This document shows, in pieces, positions 1 through 5,997 of a stretch of 9,886 bases of DNA; the stretch's first letter is position 1, and each line of letters begins with the position of its first letter. The notes under the pieces were generated by a model. It saw nothing but the letters and a program-made list of their open reading frames with translations. It had not been told where the DNA came from and did no database searches. This DNA comes from JAVVXB01 sp036651815 (GTDB lineage Bacteria > Bacillota > Clostridia > Christensenellales > CAG-138), in the NCBI GenBank assembly GCA_036651815.1, contig JAVVXB010000044.1:1-9886 (forward strand). Direction: 5' to 3'. A program made the position numbers and the translations under genes.

Positions 1-4
1 GCAG

Positions 5-883
5 GTGCGCTCCGTGGTGCACTATAACTTTCGCATGTGGCGCGGCAACGCGCGCGTGCTGCTGACGTTCGCGCTGGCGTTCATCCTCTGCTTCCTTCTT
101 TCTGACAAAGCTGCGTCATTTGCCTACGACATGGGCACGACCATGCAGGCGTTTGAGCCGTTTGTTTGGACGTTCGGTGACGCAAACTCCGTACTGCTGA
201 TTTCGCTGCTTCTTGTGCTCCTGTTCGTCGATATGCCATTTCTCGGCGCGGGCGTGCCGTATTATCTCGTTCGCATGAAGCGACGTACATGGCTCACTGG
301 GCAGGCGATCTATATCTCACTCGCGACGGTGCTGTACATCGTCTTCATCTTTGCTGCGACGTCGATCATCTGCATGGGGAATAGCTTCATCGGCAACATG
401 TGGTCGGAAACGGCGGCGATCCTCGGCTACTCCGGTGCGGGAAAAGCTGTCGCGCTGCCGGCGCTGGTCAAGACGCTCGAACTAAGCCGGCCGTATGAGT
501 GCGCCTCAACTATCCTGCTACTTATGCTGCTGTACACGCTCATAATGGTGTTTCTCATGTTGTATGTCAATATCAAGCGCGGCAAATCCGCAGGAATCGC
601 GGCGGCGTTTGCGTTTAGCCTGTTCGGGTTCCTACTCAATCCGCAGTTGTTCAAGCAGATCTTCGAGCTGCCGGACGAACTACTTTATAAAGCAAACGTG
701 GCGGTCGGGTGGCTCTCGCCGCTCAATCAGGCGACCTATCACATGCACAATTTCGGCTACGACCTGCTGCCGCGGCTCTGGCAGACATACGTGATCTTCG
801 GCGTTGCGATTGTGCTGCTGTTTGTGCTGACACTTCGCGCGCTGCGCAAATACAATTTCCACTTCCTGGGAGGAGACCAATGA
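5..883 (+). CDS. ABC-2-like transporter membrane permease (start uncertain)
   Basis: This is an integral membrane protein of about 292 residues with six likely hydrophobic helices, near residues 18-37, 62-81, 101-124, 168-188, 196-212 and 262-279. That layout is usual for ABC-2-type permeases of export or efflux systems. No domain can be named with certainty from sequence alone. The assignment rests on the topology and on the ATPase gene that follows with an ATGA overlap (880-883). The GTG at 5 is the first possible start in view, but only four bases precede it and they stay in frame, so the true start may lie upstream; an internal ATG at 35 is another choice. The coding sequence is GC-rich. 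It would sit in the cytoplasmic membrane and form the channel for the ATPase encoded at 880-1554. The substrate is unknown. Confidence 0.75.
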   Translation: MRSVVHYNFRMWRGNARVLLTFALAFILCFLLSDKAASFAYDMGTTMQAFEPFVWTFGDANSVLLISLLLVLLFVDMPFLGAGVPYYLVRMKRRTWLTGQAIYISLATVLYIVFIFAATSIICMGNSFIGNMWSETAAILGYSGAGKAVALPALVKTLELSRPYECASTILLLMLLYTLIMVFLMLYVNIKRGKSAGIAAAFAFSLFGFLLNPQLFKQIFELPDELLYKANVAVGWLSPLNQATYHMHNFGYDLLPRLWQTYVIFGVAIVLLFVLTLRALRKYNFHFLGGDQ

Positions 884-1554
884 GCGATCCCATCATCCAA
901 CTCGAAAACCTCACGAAGACCTTCGGGCAGGACACCGTGCTCAAGGGCGTCACCCGCGACTTCGAGCGCGGGAAAATCCACGGTATCGTCGGCAACAACG
1001 GCTCCGGCAAGACGGTGATGTTCAAGTGCATCTGCGGGTTCTTGCAGCCGACGGAAGGCCACGTGATCGTGAACGGCAAGCAGATCGGGCGCGACATCGA
1101 CTTTCCGGAGGATATTGGGATTATCATCGAATCGCCGGGATTTTTGCCGCAGTTTTCAGGTTTGAAGAATTTAGAAATCCTCGCCGGACTCAAGCGCAAG
1201 ATCAGCCTGAAGCAGGTGGCGGCTACGATTCGGCGCGTGGGGCTCGATCCCATGGCGACAAAGTCCGTCGGAAAATACTCCCTCGGCATGCGGCAGCGCC
1301 TCGGCATCGCGCAGGCGATCATGGAAGAGCCTAGCCTGATGATCCTCGACGAGCCGATGAATGGGCTGGATAAATACGGCGTTGCGGAGATGCGGCTGCT
1401 CTTCCAGTCGCTGGCAAAAGACGGGCGCACGATCTTGCTCGCCAGTCACAACATTCAGGATATCGAGACGCTCTGCGATACGGTCTGCGAGATGGACGCG
1501 GGTGTGATGACGATGATTCGGGAAACGCCGTTGAAAGAAGGTACAAGCTTGTGA
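880..1554 (+). CDS. ABC transporter ATP-binding protein (BcrA-like)
   Basis: This 224-residue nucleotide-binding subunit powers the permease encoded just upstream. Visible motifs are Walker A GNNGSGKT (residues 38-45), a signature YSLGMRQR (133-140) in the SLGMRQR form common in BcrA/bacitracin-export-type ATPases, Walker B LMILDEP (153-159) and the H-loop His190. The usual Q-loop glutamine is replaced by Glu84 in the IESPGF segment, which is also common in this subclass. The ATG at 880 is chosen because GGGAGGAG lies just upstream (868-875) and the ATG overlaps the permease stop as ATGA. A longer frame reaching back to 709 overlaps the permease and has no merit. The stop overlaps the next gene's GTG as GTGA, so all three genes are translationally coupled. 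The protein should be cytoplasmic and bound to the membrane complex. The family is certain; the substrate is not. Confidence 0.93.
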   Translation: MSDPIIQLENLTKTFGQDTVLKGVTRDFERGKIHGIVGNNGSGKTVMFKCICGFLQPTEGHVIVNGKQIGRDIDFPEDIGIIIESPGFLPQFSGLKNLEILAGLKRKISLKQVAATIRRVGLDPMATKSVGKYSLGMRQRLGIAQAIMEEPSLMILDEPMNGLDKYGVAEMRLLFQSLAKDGRTILLASHNIQDIETLCDTVCEMDAGVMTMIRETPLKEGTSL

Positions 1555-2942
1555 AACGTTGGTTGCTCACGATATTCGCCCTGCTGTTCATGATCCCGTC
1601 CGTCACGTTAGCGGCAAGCTCCACGGTCATCCTCGGCATCGACGATGCGAACCTCTACGACGGGATGACGCGAACATATAGCCAAGGGTACTCGCCAACT
1701 GTAGCAAACGGGGTTGCGACCATCGTGTTGCCACTCGTCACCACGGGTTCGATCAGCGGTAGTACGATTGTAGCGACCCCGAATCTCGGCACGGTCGGCA
1801 GCGCGCCGTTTGTGTTCGGTAACTACCAAAAAACGGTTGCTCTTAGCACGCAACCCGTCAATAATGGAACTGGAACGGCAACATGCTATTATGTGCGCTT
1901 TGATTTGATGCTCACTTCCGATCGGAAAAACGGCAGCTACCCTGTCGTGATCGAGATCGAAGGAACGGATTTGAGCGGCAATACGATTGAGCAGAACTTC
2001 ACGACGTATGTGACGATCACCGACGGCAAGGTGGATGCAACCCCAACCGATGACAGCGGTTCGTCTTCCGGCGGAGGTAGCGGTGTTTCCGCGTCCAAGC
2101 CTGTGCTGATCGTAACTGCCTGCTCTGTTGCACCGGATACGCTGGAGAGCGGAGACACCATGCATGTCGATCTGACGGTAAAGAACGTTGGCCGCCGAAC
2201 CGCGCACAACATCCGCGTGAACGTGACCAGCGACGATCCGAACATTGCACTGGTCGATGAATTCAGCGCGCCGTATCTGCGCGGGCTTGCAAGCAATAAA
2301 GAAGCGGAATTCTCCTTTGCGATGCAGGTTATGCCGATGGCGCTTGGCGGGATGCACACCATGACAATTGCGATCGCATATGAAAACACCAACAACGTCG
2401 CTTTCACAGAGACTGCCGCGTTCCGCGTTACTGTCAATCAACCAATACTCTTCTCACATGACAAGGTGGAGTTGCCGTTGAAGGTGACCTCCGGCGAGTC
2501 CTTTTCGCTTCCTGTGAATGCATACAACACAGGGCTCACATCAATTTACAATGTGAAATGTTCACTCGAAGTACCGGGGCTCATCGCAGCATCTGCATAT
2601 CTTGGCAATCTTGAGCCGCAGAAATCTTCTGACAAGTCTATGTCGGTCTTTGCAACTACGATCGACAGCAGCACGAAATACGGCACTACCTACGGAGCCT
2701 GCGTGTTCACCTATGAAGACGCCAAAGGAGAACAGTATCAGGAAAGCGTAGAGGTCAAGATTGAAATCCTTGAGCCGGTGAAAGTAACCGATGAAGAGAA
2801 AAAGAAAGCCGAAGAAGAAGCCAAAGAGCAGAAGTCTCTCTCTCAATGGTGGATTTCTCTCTTGTTTGGGCTTGCGATCATCGCGGTTTTGACATCGATC
2901 ATTATCATAGCTAGATTCTCACGAATGATGAAGATGCGGTAA
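1551..2942 (+). CDS. Secreted CARDB/S-layer-like protein with C-terminal membrane anchor
   Basis: This 463-residue protein has an N-terminal signal peptide (MKRW, then a hydrophobic run, likely cut near residues 20-22). An N-terminal beta-rich domain covers about 24-160, followed by a Ser/Gly linker (about 167-181). Two repeats resemble CARDB/alpha-galactosidase-NEW3-type Ig folds (about 184-296 and 298-406; the first contains LTVKNVGRRTAHNIRV, typical of the fold). A charged Lys/Glu segment (413-427) precedes a single transmembrane helix (about 434-455) and a short basic cytoplasmic tail. The bulk should therefore sit outside the cell, anchored by its C terminus. The GTG start overlaps the ATPase stop. 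Proteins of this COG1361-like type often accompany ABC export systems in Clostridia, so it may be an extracellular partner of the transporter. That role is inferred from linkage only, and the CARDB assignment is by pattern. Confidence 0.8.
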   Translation: MKRWLLTIFALLFMIPSVTLAASSTVILGIDDANLYDGMTRTYSQGYSPTVANGVATIVLPLVTTGSISGSTIVATPNLGTVGSAPFVFGNYQKTVALSTQPVNNGTGTATCYYVRFDLMLTSDRKNGSYPVVIEIEGTDLSGNTIEQNFTTYVTITDGKVDATPTDDSGSSSGGGSGVSASKPVLIVTACSVAPDTLESGDTMHVDLTVKNVGRRTAHNIRVNVTSDDPNIALVDEFSAPYLRGLASNKEAEFSFAMQVMPMALGGMHTMTIAIAYENTNNVAFTETAAFRVTVNQPILFSHDKVELPLKVTSGESFSLPVNAYNTGLTSIYNVKCSLEVPGLIAASAYLGNLEPQKSSDKSMSVFATTIDSSTKYGTTYGACVFTYEDAKGEQYQESVEVKIEILEPVKVTDEEKKKAEEEAKEQKSLSQWWISLLFGLAIIAVLTSIIIIARFSRMMKMR

Positions 2943-2952
2943 CACCTCGCCG

Positions 2953-2975
2953 CCAAACGTGTAGTCCACGTTTGG
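2953..2975 (+). other. Perfect 9-bp hairpin after the ABC operon
   Basis: CCAAACGTG (2953-2961) pairs perfectly with CACGTTTGG (2967-2975) across a five-base loop. It begins ten bases after the operon stop and is followed by no T-run, so it is not itself a terminator. It stands just before the clear terminator at 2987. It may protect the mRNA 3' end or be a leftover recombination or protein-binding dyad. Confidence 0.55.
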
Positions 2976-2986
2976 AAACTTCATAC

Positions 2987-3029
2987 AAAGCGTCATACAT
3001 GGTCTCGCACCTGCATATGACGCTTTTTT
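2987..3029 (+). terminator. Intrinsic terminator of the ABC operon
   Basis: AAAGCGTCATA (2987-2997) pairs perfectly over 11 bp with TATGACGCTTT (3016-3026), and the 3' arm runs into six T residues (3024-3029). The 18-base loop contains a further GGT/ACC pairing. It is correctly placed to end transcription of the permease-ATPase-CARDB operon and to separate it from the sigma-like gene. Confidence 0.85.
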
Positions 3030-3071
3030 CGTATGCAAACAAATCCTGCGTATCCGCTCCCCGCCCCATCG

Positions 3072-3110
3072 CCTTTCCGTTTCTCAGGAACTCACAGAAC
3101 CGGAAAGGAA
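3072..3110 (+). promoter_or_regulatory. Hairpin covering the ribosome site of the sigma-like gene
   Basis: CCTTTCCG (3072-3079) pairs perfectly with CGGAAAGG (3101-3108). After one mismatch the stem continues with TTCT (3081-3084) against AGAA (3096-3099). The 3' arm is the Shine-Dalgarno region of the gene starting at 3117 (GGAAAGGAA, 3102-3110). A folded transcript would hide the ribosome site. The pairing is seen directly; the control role is inferred. Confidence 0.55.
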
Positions 3111-3116
3111 AATATC

Positions 3117-3542
3117 ATGATCAAAATCAAACTACGACACTACTATCCCCACTACACGTCGGATGTCTATATCGAAGTGCCGGACGATATCGCAATCGAG
3201 CTGCACACATTTGAGAATGAAGACGCAGCGTTTCGAATGCGAAGAAGCAGGAACCGCGCCTTTTATTCTCTTGATCGTGAAGACGGACTTGAGCGGGAAA
3301 TGCAGAATAGTGCTCCATCCAGCGAGGATAGTTTTTTCAGAGAGCATCTAACATGCTCTCTTTTTTCTGCCCTTCGGGAGCTACCGATTGCGCAAGCGCG
3401 ACGCATCTACGCGCACTATATCCTCGGAATGAGTAATCTGGCGATTGCGCGTGTCGAAGGTGTCAATGAGGGCAACGTGAGGAAGTCCGTCTCACGCGGA
3501 TTGCGTCGTTTACAAAAAAATCCAGGGGAGTTTCACGATTAG
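3117..3542 (+). CDS. Sigma-70 region 4-like regulator of an integrative element
   Basis: This protein of 141 residues has a C-terminal helix-turn-helix segment (about residues 83-135) built like sigma-70 region 4. Two helices around LPIAQARRIYAHYILG are followed by a turn and a recognition helix with GNVRKSVSRGLRRL. The N-terminal 70 residues are charged and lack recognisable sigma region 2 motifs. The length and the position upstream of excisionase and integrase genes match the small sigma-like ORF of Tn916/Tn1549-type elements. The start at 3117 is chosen because GGAAAGGAA lies seven bases upstream; the in-frame ATG at 3033 would run through the upstream hairpin and lacks a good ribosome site. 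The protein probably controls transcription of element functions. Whether it acts as a true sigma factor cannot be told here. Confidence 0.82.
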   Translation: MIKIKLRHYYPHYTSDVYIEVPDDIAIELHTFENEDAAFRMRRSRNRAFYSLDREDGLEREMQNSAPSSEDSFFREHLTCSLFSALRELPIAQARRIYAHYILGMSNLAIARVEGVNEGNVRKSVSRGLRRLQKNPGEFHD

Positions 3543-3660
3543 GGGGACGAATTCGCCCCAAAAATGTTCTGAATAGTAAAAAGACCTTTTCCCAAGCCGC
3601 ACATTGACAACTTCATATACGGCGTTTCAGGCACAAACCCGTACGACGAGCGAATCAAGG

Positions 3661-3679
3661 CACGATCAACTAGATCGTG
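3661..3679 (+). repeat. Perfect 7-bp hairpin in the xis upstream region
   Basis: CACGATC (3661-3667) and GATCGTG (3673-3679) are exact reverse complements separated by AACTA. No T-run follows, so it is not a terminator on the + strand. It could be an operator or an RNA hairpin. Confidence 0.5.
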
Positions 3680-3713
3680 TGTTCCTTGGGCACGGCTTGG
3701 CAAGTCGAGCGCG

Positions 3714-3845
3714 ATGACGCGTACGGCGATCATGATACTTCCTCACGGCCACCTATCGAATGGTGTGGAGTCTCTGCTCTGCGCGGCGTATCAGCAATAC
3801 GGCGGCAGCGCGGAGCTATGGCGCGGCAAGCTACCCGCGGCCTGA
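3714..3845 (+). CDS. Possible 43-residue small protein, unknown function
   Basis: An ATG at 3714 opens a 43-codon frame ending in TGA at 3843-3845. The same frame is open back to a stop at 3570-3572, but without an earlier ATG. The predicted product is balanced and protein-like, with LSNGVESLLCAAYQQYGG near its middle. No Shine-Dalgarno of quality precedes it (only a weak GAG near 3707) and no family is recognised. The region also carries hairpins, so it may be untranslated RNA or the relic of a longer gene. It lies between the sigma-like gene and xis, so it belongs to the element if it is real. Confidence 0.3.
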   Translation: MTRTAIMILPHGHLSNGVESLLCAAYQQYGGSAELWRGKLPAA

Positions 3846-3902
3846 AACGCCCCCTCCCTGCCGGGGACGCGTGGCAAATTCGGCAGGTGATTACAATCAA
3901 TT

Positions 3903-3961
3903 GACAACATTGTCTCGCGTGCCCGTGGCGGTATACTCTGCTTGCAAGACACCGCCACGGG
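3903..3961 (+). promoter_or_regulatory. Likely xis-int promoter with overlapping dyads
   Basis: A candidate -35 TTGTCT (3910-3915) and -10 TATACT (3932-3937) are 16 bases apart, and transcription would begin about 50 bases before xis. The -35 is embedded in the palindrome GACAA-CA-TTGTC (3903-3914). The -10 starts at the last base of the left arm of a perfect 11-bp inverted repeat, CCCGTGGCGGT (3922-3932) with ACCGCCACGGG (3951-3961). The dyads are seen directly; the promoter and operator roles are inferred. Confidence 0.5.
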
Positions 3962-3980
3962 TTGCCAAGTTGAGACGCGA

Positions 3981-3987
3981 AAGGAGG
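3981..3987 (+). promoter_or_regulatory. Ribosome binding site that decides the xis start
   Basis: AAGGAGG lies ten bases before the ATG at 3998 but only one base before the ATG at 3989. The spacing favours 3998 as the true start. Confidence 0.7.
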
Positions 3988-3997
3988 CATGCTGCGT

Positions 3998-4204
3998 ATG
4001 AGTCAGGCAACCTGCGGTACGCAAACGGATCATTCCGATCGGAAAACCTACCGCGTAGAGGACATCATCCTAATGCTGGATATCAGCCGCTCCGCGGCAT
4101 ACCGCCTCATTCGGGAGAAACCGTTTCAGACAAAACGCATTGGCGCATCCATACGGATCCTCCGATCATCCTTCGACGAATGGTTGGAGCAACAAAACGA
4201 CTAA
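3998..4204 (+). CDS. xis: Excisionase-like HTH protein
   Basis: This 68-residue basic protein carries a MerR/excisionase-type helix-turn-helix at about residues 17-62. It has YRVEDIILMLDISRSAAYR, then the wing-like RIGASIRILRSSFDEWLEQ, the familiar pattern of Tn916-type Xis and of helix-turn-helix domain 17 proteins. Such proteins bend DNA at attachment sites and direct the integrase toward excision. The start at 3998 is preferred over 3989 because of ribosome-site spacing. The integrase begins 14 bases after its stop, so the two are surely co-transcribed. Family, size and position agree well. Whether it promotes excision or mainly represses transcription is not visible. Confidence 0.85.
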   Translation: MSQATCGTQTDHSDRKTYRVEDIILMLDISRSAAYRLIREKPFQTKRIGASIRILRSSFDEWLEQQND

Positions 4205-4218
4205 TCAAAGGAGAAAGT

Positions 4219-5526
4219 ATGGCCGCCATTGTAAAACGTAATGAATCCTATTCCGTCGTCTTCAATTATGTAGACGAAACAGGAAAAACCAAACAGAAGT
4301 GGGAAACCTTCCGCAACTATAAAGACGCGCGCAAGCGTAAAGCGGAGATTGAAGTTCAGCTCATCGACGAATCGTTCATTCTGCCAAGCACGCAAACAGT
4401 CGCGGAGTTCATGCGCAATTTCATCACGCTGTACGGAGAGAAGCGCTGGGGTGTATCGTCTTATGACGCAAACGTCGGGTTGATCAACAACTATATCAAC
4501 CCAATCCTCGACACAACGCCGATTCAGCTGATCAACGTGCGCGGTGTCGATCAATTCGTTCGAAAGCTGCAAAGCATATACTCCGTCGCCAGCCTGAACA
4601 AGGGACACACGCCCAAACTATTGTCGGAGTCGAACATCGAGAAAATCGCCCAGCTTATGCGCACCGCGTTCAAACAGGCGGTTCGTTGGGATTTGATCCA
4701 AAAGAATCCGTTCGACAACGCGGTGCTCCCAAAGGTACACTACAAGCCGCGGGATATCTGGACCGCCGAAATGATCCGAACTGCGCTCGAAGCCTGCACC
4801 GAGAGTAAGCTTTATATCGCGATGAACCTGTCGTTTGCCTGTTCTCTGCGATTGGGCGAAATTCTAGGGCTCACATGGAGCAATGTACACATGACCGATG
4901 CGGACATCATGGCCGACAACGCCTTTGTCTATATTGATAAGGAATTGACGCGGGCGTCTAAGCAGGCAATCGAGATGTTGGGGAAAAAGGATATTTACCA
5001 TATCTTCACGCCGCTCATGCCGAACACAAGCACGTGCCTAATCCTCAAGACGACCAAGACGAAATCCAGCGTGCGCAAGGTCTGGCTTCCAAAGACAGTT
5101 GCCTATATCCTGCGGGAGTGGAAAAAGTCGCAGGACGAGTTCCGTAAGTTCTATGTACACGAGTATGAGGAACATGATCTTGTCATATCCCTGCCGAAGG
5201 GAACGCCCTGCGATGGTCGCCTCATTGAGGAATCCTTTCAGGCTCTACGAACGAAGGCTGGACTTCCCCGCGTCGTGTTCCATTCCCGCCGGCATTCCAG
5301 CACGACCTATAAACTCAAGCTCAACCATGGCGATCTTAAAGCGACGCAGGGTGATACCGGCCACGCCGAGATCGATATGATCACCAAGGTCTATGCGTAC
5401 ATTCTCGACGAGGATCGCAAGATCAACGCGCAGAAGTTTGAGACCGCGTTCTACTCCAACCCCGATTTGCGCGCCGTCAAGCCGCCTGAGACACCGGAAA
5501 GCATGTGTTGGAGCTGGATCACCTGA
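4219..5526 (+). CDS. int: Tyrosine recombinase (integrase) of an integrative element
   Basis: This 435-residue site-specific recombinase catalyses integration and excision of a mobile element. The N-terminal 50 residues resemble the arm-DNA-binding domain of Tn916-family integrases (AIVKRNESYSVVFNYVDETG). A core-binding SAM-like domain covers about 58-160 and the catalytic domain about 178-400. The catalytic set is complete: Arg211 (SLRLGEILGL), a probable Lys282, His355-x-x-Arg358 (FHSRRHSS), His382 (GDTGHAE) and nucleophile Tyr392 (VYAYI), with the usual ten-residue His-to-Tyr spacing. The ATG at 4219 is chosen for AAAGGAG five bases upstream; the frame is open back to 3760 but that part overlaps xis. 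The last eight residues (SMCWSWIT) look unnatural, and a better family-like tail continues in another frame (see 5505-5762). The gene points toward the 3' end of tRNA-Arg, a classic arrangement. Confidence 0.92.
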   Translation: MAAIVKRNESYSVVFNYVDETGKTKQKWETFRNYKDARKRKAEIEVQLIDESFILPSTQTVAEFMRNFITLYGEKRWGVSSYDANVGLINNYINPILDTTPIQLINVRGVDQFVRKLQSIYSVASLNKGHTPKLLSESNIEKIAQLMRTAFKQAVRWDLIQKNPFDNAVLPKVHYKPRDIWTAEMIRTALEACTESKLYIAMNLSFACSLRLGEILGLTWSNVHMTDADIMADNAFVYIDKELTRASKQAIEMLGKKDIYHIFTPLMPNTSTCLILKTTKTKSSVRKVWLPKTVAYILREWKKSQDEFRKFYVHEYEEHDLVISLPKGTPCDGRLIEESFQALRTKAGLPRVVFHSRRHSSTTYKLKLNHGDLKATQGDTGHAEIDMITKVYAYILDEDRKINAQKFETAFYSNPDLRAVKPPETPESMCWSWIT

Positions 5527-5762
5527 TCGAGCAGTTGAGGCGCTCTCCAGGGCTGAAAAAGACGGTATCCCAGCTGGTCGCAGCAAACGATTTTAACTGG
5601 TTTTTGCTTAGCAAACCCCAAAATCGCTTAGCAGGAGCGAAAAAACGGTTCGTTTCTCTATTAGCAAATATATGCTTCACAAACGAACCAAAAGCAACGC
5701 GCCAGACAAAGCAAAGGGCTGCTTCCCCAAAATGGAAAAAGCCCGAAAACAGTACTGTTTAG
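5505..5762 (+). other. Frame-shifted continuation of the integrase C terminus
   Basis: In the -1 frame relative to the integrase, translation from about 5505 reads LELDHLIEQLRRSPGLKK and then TVSQLVAAN. Many Firmicutes integrases of this group end in such a leucine-rich tail (L..LLEQL..SPEL..AL...). A one-base change near 5500 would fuse it to the main frame. The frame then runs on to a stop at 5760-5762 through low-quality sequence. No independent ribosome site is evident, so a separate gene is unlikely. The family resemblance is from memory. Confidence 0.45.
5599..5689 (+). repeat. Repeats and inverted repeats after the integrase (possible attachment region)
   Basis: GCTTAGCA occurs at 5606-5613 and again at 5626-5633, exactly 20 bases apart. 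TTAGCAAA occurs at 5608-5615 and 5661-5668. CGCTTAGCAGGAGCG (5625-5639) is a small hairpin that resembles the tRNA anticodon-arm sequence CGCTTAGGAGGCGG. GGTTCGTTT (5647-5655) and AAACGAACC (5681-5689) form a perfect 9-bp inverted repeat with an inner AGCA/TGCT pairing. Phased short repeats beside int suit recombinase arm sites. Confidence 0.45.
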
Positions 5763-5769
5763 GGGCTTT
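5736..5769 (-). terminator. Terminator of tRNA-Arg
   Basis: On the - strand, immediately after the tRNA CCA end, AAAGCCC (complement of 5763-5769) pairs with GGGCTTT (complement of 5738-5744), with an inner AAACAG/CTGTTT pairing and a short T-run. It is a standard intrinsic terminator for the tRNA transcript. Confidence 0.75.
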
Positions 5770-5770
5770 G

Positions 5771-5847
5771 TGGCGTTCCCGGGGAGATTCGAACTCCCGG
5801 CCTTCCGCTTAGGAGGCGGACGCTCTATCCTGCTGAGCTACGGAAAC
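5771..5847 (-). tRNA. tRNA-Arg (anticodon CCU)
   Basis: A complete 77-base cloverleaf reads on the - strand with an encoded CCA end. The acceptor stem GTTTCCG/CGGGAAC has one G-U pair. The D-stem is GCTC/GAGC. The anticodon stem TCCGC/GCGGA carries the loop CTCCTAA, giving anticodon CCT, which reads AGG arginine codons. The T-arm GGGAG-TTCGAAT-CTCCC is canonical. Its 3' end faces the integrase gene, and tRNA genes are frequent targets of tyrosine recombinases, so it is a likely integration site. It lies downstream of the murC-hydrolase genes on the same strand. Confidence 0.96.
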
Positions 5848-5896
5848 AAGCATGTAATTAACCGCTCAAAACCATGTTTCCAGAAATGAATGTCGA

Positions 5897-5921
5897 CCGC
5901 TTAGGAGGCAATCGTTCTATC
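5897..5921. repeat. Imperfect copy of the tRNA-Arg anticodon arm
   Basis: The 25 bases at 5897-5921 match 21 of 25 positions of the tRNA segment 5805-5829. The first 13 bases, CCGCTTAGGAGGC, are identical, and the two copies are 92 bases apart in the same orientation. Read on the - strand, the copy keeps the loop CTCCTAA and a stem ATTGC/GCGGT that still pairs with G-U wobbles. The rest of a tRNA is not recognisable. It is either an attachment-site scar or a decayed tRNA fragment. Confidence 0.6.
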
Positions 5922-5997
5922 AATCAACATGATGGACGACAACTTTGAGCAAATATTGAATAGCTCGTGCGAATTCAACGCTTCCTACACCAAATGC

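Larger units (their letters stand above)
3543..3997 (+). other. Control region between sigma-like gene and xis
   Basis: This 455-base stretch has no convincing long gene. It contains a perfect 7-bp hairpin CACGATC/GATCGTG (3661-3679, five-base loop), a CACC/GGTG pair near 3743-3758, an inverted repeat CTGCCG/CGGCAG (3858-3863 and 3881-3886), a dyad GACAA-CA-TTGTC (3903-3914), an 11-bp inverted repeat (3922-3932 with 3951-3961) and a likely xis promoter. One + frame is open from 3573 to 3845 (see the small ORF). Such a density of dyads suits a regulatory and recombination control region. Confidence 0.5.

Noticed and set aside
709..879. An N-terminal extension of the ABC ATPase
   Set aside because: It overlaps the permease gene; the ATG at 880 has a strong ribosome site and gives the normal N terminus of ABC ATPases.
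3539..3733. A 64-codon open frame on the - strand downstream of the sigma-like gene
   Set aside because: No ribosome site or recognised family; it is antisense to another open frame and lies in a dyad-rich region. Kept only as part of the finding on 3573-3845.
3901..3906. A perfect TTGACA as the -35 of the xis promoter
   Set aside because: It is 25 bases from the TATACT at 3932, too far; TTGTCT at 3910 gives a 16-base spacing.
3760..4218. An N-terminal extension of 153 codons to the integrase
   Set aside because: It overlaps xis in another frame and the xis control region; AAAGGAG directly before the ATG at 4219 and the family-like N terminus fix the start there.
5505..5762. An independent 85-residue gene after int
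   Set aside because: It starts inside int with GTG and no ribosome site; its first 28 residues read like an integrase tail and the rest is low-quality sequence, so a frameshifted continuation is more likely.
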